64,000 nt of DNA from Tachypleus tridentatus (taxonomy: Eukaryota > Arthropoda > Merostomata > Xiphosura > Limulidae): assembly GCF_004210375.1 (NCBI RefSeq), contig NC_134834.1, forward strand, positions 161,777,290-161,841,289, in the 5' to 3' direction. The first letter of the stretch is position 1. Each line of letters opens with the position of its first letter. A model generated the notes under the pieces. It worked only from the letters and a program-made list of their open reading frames with translations. It did no database searches and was not told the DNA's origin. The position numbers and the translations under genes were made by a program. Below, one piece after another: positions 62,501 through 64,000 of this stretch.

Positions 62501-64000
62501 AGACACATACACACAGATGAGTGATGCTAGATATGCAATATCAAAAGCATAGTTGGGGGTTCAAATTTACATCCTTAATATTTTAAAAAGCTTCTGTTTT
62601 TTTTCAAAATTTAACTCTTGAGTTTTTAATTAATTGCATTAATTATTGCAGAAGAAAAGGTTCAGTGCTTTTTGCTGGTTTCTTTGTGGAAAATGACCTC
62701 AACACTCTGTACTACTGGTTTTGTCTGAGTGTAGAAAAATGCATTGTTACGTTTTCTCTTGGCATCACTAAAAACATTTATAGACATTATCATTTTCCAA
62801 TTTAAATGTAATTTACTATAATTTTTAAATTCAATTTCGTCACTTTTTGTATAAAATATAAATCAGTATCCTTTATAATTCATCTTGAAATTTCTTAAGT
62901 GCAATTTTAAACTATAGAAATATTGCTTTCTTTTATTATGTTAAGTAATTTATTTAAAACTTACTTTGAAAAAAAATACTGTATGCAAAATATAATACAA
63001 CAATATTTTGATCTCAATAATTTAATAATAACACTTTTATTAGCATTGAAAGATCTTTATTCATGCTTCTACAAACACCCAGTTTTCTTAACGTCTAAAG
63101 TGTTGTACCTTGGTCAGTGCTGGTAGCTAGAACAGAACCAACTACAGTCTGGGCAGGCACATCTTCCCTTACAGAGAAACTATATCGCGCCTGCTCAAAT
63201 ATTGGTGGTTGTTGGCTTGGGTTGAGTATACTGACATAGACATGAGCATTAGTGTCAGAAATGAAACCTCCCCCGTCGGTGGCTGATATAATTAGATGAT
63301 GCATCTGAACATTTGTATCCAGTTGCCTTGTGACGAAAATCTCTCCTAAAAGAAGTATTCGGTTTGCTTTAATAGAATAATTAGAATTTGTTTCAACCCG
63401 AGTTTTTTTTTCCTTCTAAAGTAAGAATATCAAAAACTTTTGTGTTTTTTACAAAAATGGCTTTCGATATACATCAATATACAAAAAAAACACATTTGGT
63501 TTGTTAACATACAATATGGGTCTACACAAATACGAGAAAATATTATAACAATAAATATATTTTACAACAAACAAAGGTATTCTTCTTTCCAAAAGATAAT
63601 ATTTGAAACATTAACGATGTGCAATGTTATAGAAAGGAAAAAATCTATGGTATAAAATGTTAACTAGCCGCTATAGGAGTAACTTTTTAAAAAGTAAACA
63701 ACAACAACTGAAGTTCAATTTAAATTAACACAAGCTGACATCACAAAAATTACGATTATTTTTTTAGAAAATACAATTTATATATTTTGCCTCTTCTGAA
63801 TACTGTATATCCCTTTTCACTTAGCACGAGCAAATTTGTATTTATTTTTAATTTTCACAAATATTTTCAGAGATAATTTTGAATTTTTGTATAGGGTTAC
63901 AAGTTTGTAGTGAGTAACACAGGAACGTTTTTTAAATACTAACCAGTATTTTTGTCAATCCTAAAAAGCCCTTCATTGTTCCCAGATTCAATATGATAGG
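30227..64000 (-). CDS. ds: Dachsous, giant protocadherin; 3' 19 exons, 5' end outside window
   Basis: About 2,600 residues are encoded here. Dachsous is a cell-surface cadherin that binds Fat between neighbouring cells and controls planar polarity and Hippo-dependent growth. The sequence shows one partial and twenty complete EC repeats with DRE, AxDxD and DxNDNxPxF calcium motifs, one transmembrane segment and a cytoplasmic tail of about 390 residues. The tail contains YNWDYLLEWGPQYQPLAHVF, a block shared by Dachsous proteins and similar to the catenin-binding region of classical cadherins; this distinguishes it from Fat, CDH23 and protocadherin-15. Fly Dachsous has 27 EC repeats, so about six are missing upstream. 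Seventeen of eighteen splice junctions are GT-AG and phase-compatible; the junction between 44925 and 41258 is not. I count EC repeats back from the membrane as EC-1 to EC-21. Confidence 0.95.
31397..31465 (-). other. ds: Encoded transmembrane segment of Dachsous
   Basis: An uninterrupted hydrophobic run of about 23 residues is followed by arginine, histidine and lysine. It separates the EC repeats from the cytoplasmic tail. Type I topology is inferred from the family. Confidence 0.93.
32555..34615 (-). other. ds intron 18
   Basis: 2.06 kb, AT-rich. A weak repeat-like stretch with AAGTTTCAGGTGTCTAAG and ACACACATACAGACAGG (about 33160-33270) resembles the interspersed repeat at 39130. Nothing else is recognised. 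Confidence 0.6.
34616..34823 (-). CDS. ds: ds exon: most of EC-4
   Basis: Acceptor TTTCAG precedes 34823 and donor AAG|GTACTA follows 34616. It reads THVSEESEPGTTVTKVSATD, then the FSIDGSNGEI and VVDREETPNYSLK motifs. It takes phase 2 in (AG|T makes serine) and phase 0 out. Confidence 0.93.
35298..35469 (-). CDS. ds: ds exon: second half of EC-5, start of EC-4
   Basis: Acceptor TTACAG, donor CAG|GTATGT. Reads MIHTNKSLAFD, VVTAKDKGNPS and the calcium motif LKDINDNAPKF, then KLVY. Phase 1 in, phase 2 out. Confidence 0.93.
35616..35757 (-). CDS. ds: ds exon: first half of EC-5
   Basis: Acceptor CTTATAG, donor ACTG|GTAAGG. Reads VHLPELVSPGYEVLKINATD and GFYINEKTG. The exit intron is phase 1 inside the glycine after EKT. 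Confidence 0.92.
35758..37529 (-). other. ds intron, AT-rich
   Basis: 1.77 kb with no recognised repeat or exon. Confidence 0.6.
37530..37843 (-). CDS. ds: ds exon: EC-6 body, start of EC-5
   Basis: Acceptor GTCAG precedes TGTCAAAT; donor GAG|GTATAA. Reads VSNLRISSPGSKVGTVITTI, FSIDRFSGHI, QPLDHEKQKQY and VTDINDNAPVF. Choosing this acceptor makes the phase-1 join with the previous exon correct. Confidence 0.93.
38569..38854 (-). CDS. ds: ds exon: EC-7 body, first residues of EC-6
   Basis: Acceptor AATTTAG, donor GAAG|GTAAGA. Reads VSALDEDQGGTGNIIYHIID, VLDREIRDTYHL and IVDINDNQPVF, ending VVSISE. The open frame continues past the donor only as non-cadherin residues. Confidence 0.93.
39130..39600. 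repeat. Interspersed repeat in ds intron
   Basis: Contains AAGTTTCATCAAAATCTGAT, TTTTCAAGACATCTTGCTGA and AACACACAAGTATACACAGA followed by AAAACATAACCTC. This wording (cannot reject, small chance match aside) is typical of a dispersed element common in invertebrate genomes. I do not know its family name and cannot fix its ends. Confidence 0.5.
39916..40136 (-). CDS. ds: ds exon: second half of EC-8, start of EC-7
   Basis: Acceptor TTTTTTAG, donor GCAG|GTAGTT. Reads IIRVKNSSLLDFERFQ and LVDQNDNPPRF, then HYTASVWEGNHKSTYVTQ. Phase 1 in, phase 0 out. Confidence 0.93.
40137..41044 (-). other. ds intron, no feature seen
   Basis: About 0.9 kb of AT-rich sequence without recognised repeats. Confidence 0.55.
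41045..41258 (-). CDS. ds: ds exon: end of EC-9, first half of EC-8
   Basis: The only plausible acceptor is TTTATAG at 41259-41261, giving ISWEIYVENGTPPPMLKF in phase 0 (a TAG stop lies just upstream in frame). It then reads YIIELPENAPKG and FSISRNSG, with donor TCAG|GTGTGT. The EC-9 end has VENGTPPPMLKF instead of a DxNDNxPxF motif. Entry phase does not match the preceding candidate exon (see findings). Confidence 0.85.
41933..43560 (-). mobile_element. DIRS-type retrotransposon fragment in ds intron
   Basis: Minus-strand reading in several frames gives, in order, reverse-transcriptase pieces (TKFDVTNANLHILIAP, FHEG-like FVHEGSIFQFWVLPFGLLSA), an RNase H stretch (LTLTILLSCAISPSRGGTKS) and the connector typical of DIRS elements (ATRWNAKLPF-like, followed by FSSDWRDLHLYAYPLIRLSS). 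Frameshifts and stops break it throughout. It lies in the same orientation as dachsous. No tyrosine recombinase or terminal repeats were recognised. Confidence 0.75.
44535..44769. repeat. 45-bp minisatellite, about 5.2 copies
   Basis: The unit starts CAGTACTCTAAGCTAGCTAG and ends GGTTACTAACTAGTTA. Copies start at 44535, 44580, 44625, 44670 and 44715, with a partial sixth at 44760. Copies differ only at the CTAGCTAG / CTAACTAG / TTAACTAG site. Between 43561 and 44534 the intron is AT-rich and unrecognised. Confidence 0.95.
44925..45076 (-). CDS. ds: ds exon: middle of EC-9
   Basis: Acceptor TTTGTAG, then FVSSAMAGKFHLDRDSGMVT and VTATDRGRPAKTT. The best donor is TTTGG|GTATGT at 44925/44924, leaving one base (phase 1). 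The entry phase fits the previous exon exactly. The next exon needs phase 0, so either the end of this exon or an unseen small exon is wrong or missing. Confidence 0.85.
45077..46236 (-). other. ds intron, no feature seen
   Basis: 1.16 kb AT-rich, nothing recognised. Confidence 0.55.
46237..46485 (-). CDS. ds: ds exon: end of EC-10, start of EC-9
   Basis: Acceptor AATTCTAG, donor ACAG|GTAAAA. Reads HFNREKRDSYKFEVQATDSG, VADVNDNRPVF and HLEANDKDEGPNAAIIY. Phase 2 at both ends. Confidence 0.93.
46486..47561 (-). other. ds intron, no feature seen
   Basis: 1.08 kb AT-rich, nothing recognised. Confidence 0.55.
47562..47931 (-). CDS. ds: ds exon: end of EC-11, first half of EC-10
   Basis: Acceptor TTATTAAG, donor ACTGG|GTAAGT. 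Reads GNVGSKFSIDPYSGEL, GPLDREQIALYS, VLDQNDNSPQF and FKIDSESGVVTSTG. The exon has no methionine near its start, so it is easy to miss in a start-codon scan. Confidence 0.93.
48221..48860 (-). mobile_element. Tc1-like DNA transposon fragment in ds intron
   Basis: Minus-strand reading gives transposase pieces GEGSMMIWGCFSAE and RPDLNPVEQIWDL (the latter carrying the third catalytic acidic residue region) in different frames, followed by a C-terminal GIKSRR-like end. The left edge AGTACTGTGCAAAAGTCTTA is typical of Tc1 terminal repeats. The N-terminal half and the other terminal repeat are missing; the sequence abuts the DIRS fragment. Confidence 0.8.
48860..49760 (-). mobile_element. Second DIRS-type fragment in ds intron
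   Basis: Minus-strand frames include WQFVIDLFHLNQSLVLPQF followed by TMESFLTL, which is the entry of a DIRS-type reverse transcriptase, and downstream NHIEKVIPYTYPVSCPFKC, resembling the RNase H segment. The central reverse-transcriptase core is missing. Order and orientation match the fragment at 41933-43560. Confidence 0.7.
49571..51128. repeat. Tandem array, 3 x about 519 bp
   Basis: Units begin ATGAAATAAATCAATCACAA at 49571, 50091 and 50609 and end GGCTCATATAA, with periods of 520 and 518 bp. Copies differ mainly in the length of one A run and a few substitutions, so the array is young. Each unit includes the start of the DIRS-like reverse transcriptase on the minus strand; repeated open frames in it are shadows of that. 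Confidence 0.95.
51129..52423 (-). other. ds intron remainder, no feature seen
   Basis: AT-rich intron sequence upstream (in gene sense) of the transposon cluster, nothing recognised. Confidence 0.55.
52424..52768 (-). CDS. ds: ds exon: most of EC-12, start of EC-11
   Basis: Acceptor ATTACAG, donor ACAG|GTACAA. Reads INGNLTYVIPMG, KFTIESQTGKI, ALLDREEKSQYF, LLDVNDHAPIF and VVASDLDAGQNAEVTYTIT. Phase 1 at both ends. Confidence 0.94.
52769..53606 (-). other. ds intron, no feature seen
   Basis: 0.84 kb AT-rich, nothing recognised. Confidence 0.55.
53607..53846 (-). CDS. ds: ds exon: second half of EC-13, start of EC-12
   Basis: Acceptor TTCCCCAG, donor TTAG|GTGGCT. Reads LLSIAFSLDREDSNFFELNI, ASDHGKPPRS, VQDVNDNSPTF and VHAVDKDL. 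Phase 1 at both ends. Confidence 0.93.
53847..56213 (-). other. ds intron, mostly unannotated
   Basis: AT-rich. A stretch at about 55943-56010 (GTAAGAGAGAAAGAAAC then AATAAATTTTTATTTTAATG) recurs at about 56726-56791 inside the foldback element described below. Confidence 0.6.
56214..56488 (+). mobile_element. SINE family A in ds intron (only copy in the gene)
   Basis: Plus-strand full-length copy, opposite to the gene. CpG sites are largely lost compared with other copies. A 13-bp target-site duplication with two mismatches lies at 56201-56213 and 56489-56501, suggesting an older insertion. Confidence 0.88.
56607..56910. repeat. Foldback element with GAAGGTC motif
   Basis: The left arm (about 56607-56718: TATATATGTAAAAACGGCTG, then GCAGAGGAGCGAACAAC and CATTGTCAGGTTCACAAA) is the inverse of the right arm (about 56801-56910: TTTGTGAACCTGACGATGAC, then GCTCCTCTGCATG and ATTTTTACATATATA). 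The right arm contains CTGACGATGACTGAAGAAGG and TCAAAATG, a decayed version of the hammerhead-like motif at 9315. It may be inverted Penelope-like termini. Confidence 0.75.
57096..58100 (-). CDS. ds: ds exon: EC-16 (part) to EC-13 (part)
   Basis: The largest internal exon in the window (1,005 bp). Acceptor CTATAG, donor ACAG|GTAAAT. Calcium motifs in order: VLDLNDNQPIF, IEDVNDCAPVF, IEDENDNSPVF; it ends HFALDRET. EC-15 and EC-14 are complete within it. The 5' third has no methionine, so the exon runs beyond the obvious open-frame start at 57837. Phase 1 at both ends. Confidence 0.95.
58101..58690 (-). other. ds intron, no feature except a CA run
   Basis: AT-rich with a CA microsatellite at about 58518-58537. 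Confidence 0.6.
58691..58969 (-). CDS. ds: ds exon: second part of EC-17, start of EC-16
   Basis: Acceptor TCCACTAG, donor CCAG|GTAGAT. Reads ELYTKHTLDREKQPVYELSI, VTDVNDNSPVF and HAVDADEGENSSVVYDIV. Phase 1 at both ends. Confidence 0.94.
59338..60010 (+). mobile_element. Mariner-like transposase remnant in ds intron
   Basis: Plus-strand reading gives a helix-turn-helix-like segment (SPIQRLVAKVIYIKQATVHN) and, after a stop and frameshifts, WVHQDKASSHTS-type and DNLWKI pieces and CRTIVKM-type C-terminal pieces. The central catalytic part between the two halves appears deleted. No terminal inverted repeats were identified. Confidence 0.65.
60249..61077 (-). CDS. ds: ds exon: EC-20 end, EC-19, EC-18, start of EC-17
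   Basis: Acceptor TTCTTGTAG, donor ACAG|GTATGC. Reads VKIEIWDVNDNAPYF, VQDVNDNPPVF, VLDDNDNNPEF and ends QINPIT. EC-19 and EC-18 are complete within the exon. Phase 0 in, phase 1 out. Confidence 0.95.
61250..61480 (+). mobile_element. Fragment of the same transposon as 59338
   Basis: GGGTACTAGAAAACCAGCAT, then AAAACTAGATATTTTATG and AGAAAGTGTGCACTTTG, parallels 59817-59905 closely and continues into sequence shared with 62510-62690. It is non-coding now. Confidence 0.65.
61481..62247 (-). other. ds intron remainder, no feature seen
   Basis: AT-rich, nothing recognised. Confidence 0.55.
62248..62423 (-). CDS. ds: ds exon: middle of EC-20
   Basis: Acceptor AATTTTAG, donor CACAA|GTCAGT. Reads SEGIRYSIYSGDPEGYFTIN, GSIDHETHPVLLLNV and HPPSYGHTQ. 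Phase 1 in, phase 0 out. Confidence 0.92.
62510..62690 (+). repeat. Second copy of the 61340-61480 repeat
   Basis: TTAATTAATTGCATTAATTA and AGAAGAAAAGGTTCAGTG, preceded by a GTTGGGGGTTCAA-type stretch, match 61360-61475 with scattered changes. It lies in the next dachsous intron, same orientation. Confidence 0.65.
63109..63345 (-). CDS. ds: ds exon: end of EC-21, start of EC-20
   Basis: Acceptor TTTTAG, donor CAAG|GTACAA. Reads EIFVTRQLDTNVQMHHLIIS, ILNPSQQPPIF (a degenerate calcium motif) and YSFSVREDVPAQTVVGSVLA. Phase 1 at both ends. Confidence 0.92.
63944..64000 (-). CDS. ds: ds exon (partial): middle of EC-21
   Basis: Cut by the window edge. Reads YHIESGNNEGLFRIDKNT, then the donor ACTG|GTTAGT. 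It joins in phase 1 to the next exon, creating KNTGEIFV. The rest of the gene lies at higher coordinates. Confidence 0.88.

Noticed and set aside
30227-64000. Fat, CDH23 or protocadherin-15 identity for the giant cadherin
   Set aside because: No EGF or laminin G domains lie between the EC repeats and the membrane, and the tail carries the Dachsous-specific YNWDYLLEW block.

Overview
This is an AT-rich eukaryotic genomic window with long introns, many retroposons and two recognisable protein-coding genes, both on the minus strand. The organism is most likely an arthropod, probably a chelicerate. The closest impression is a horseshoe crab, because the roughly 275-bp tRNA-derived SINE that recurs here looks like the one I associate with xiphosuran genomes. 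That species call is recollection and inference, not proof.

Layout. Positions 1-15,500 hold no gene I can support. They are filled with SINE copies of at least two tRNA-derived families, a Penelope-like fragment and AT-rich spacer. Positions 15,523-19,327 hold a complete two-exon ParaHox homeobox gene, Gsx (Drosophila ind), with a SINE-filled 3-kb intron and a clean phase-1 splice. Positions 19,328-29,600 are intergenic, with SINEs, a 66-bp tandem repeat, a foldback element and a decayed Ty3-type gag. From 30,227 to the right edge runs the 3' portion of a giant cadherin gene, dachsous. Nineteen exons cover one partial and twenty complete extracellular cadherin (EC) repeats, a transmembrane helix and a cytoplasmic tail of about 390 residues. 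The 5' end of the gene lies beyond position 64,000.

The dachsous introns carry a different set of repeats: two fragments of a DIRS-type retrotransposon in the gene's own orientation (one linked to a 3 x 520-bp tandem array), a Tc1 transposon fragment, mariner-like transposase fragments, a 45-bp minisatellite, a foldback element, and only one copy of the SINE that is dense in the left half.

Functionally, Dachsous is a planar-polarity and growth-control cadherin that binds Fat. Gsx is a homeodomain repressor patterning the intermediate neuroectoderm. Nothing suggests that they act together. I found no new multi-gene system. The points most worth checking are a one-base reading-phase conflict between two dachsous exons, recurrent phase-1 introns at the same place in several EC repeats, SINE families with different heads but a shared tail, structural SINE variants bounded by target-site duplications, and the isolated position of the ParaHox gene.
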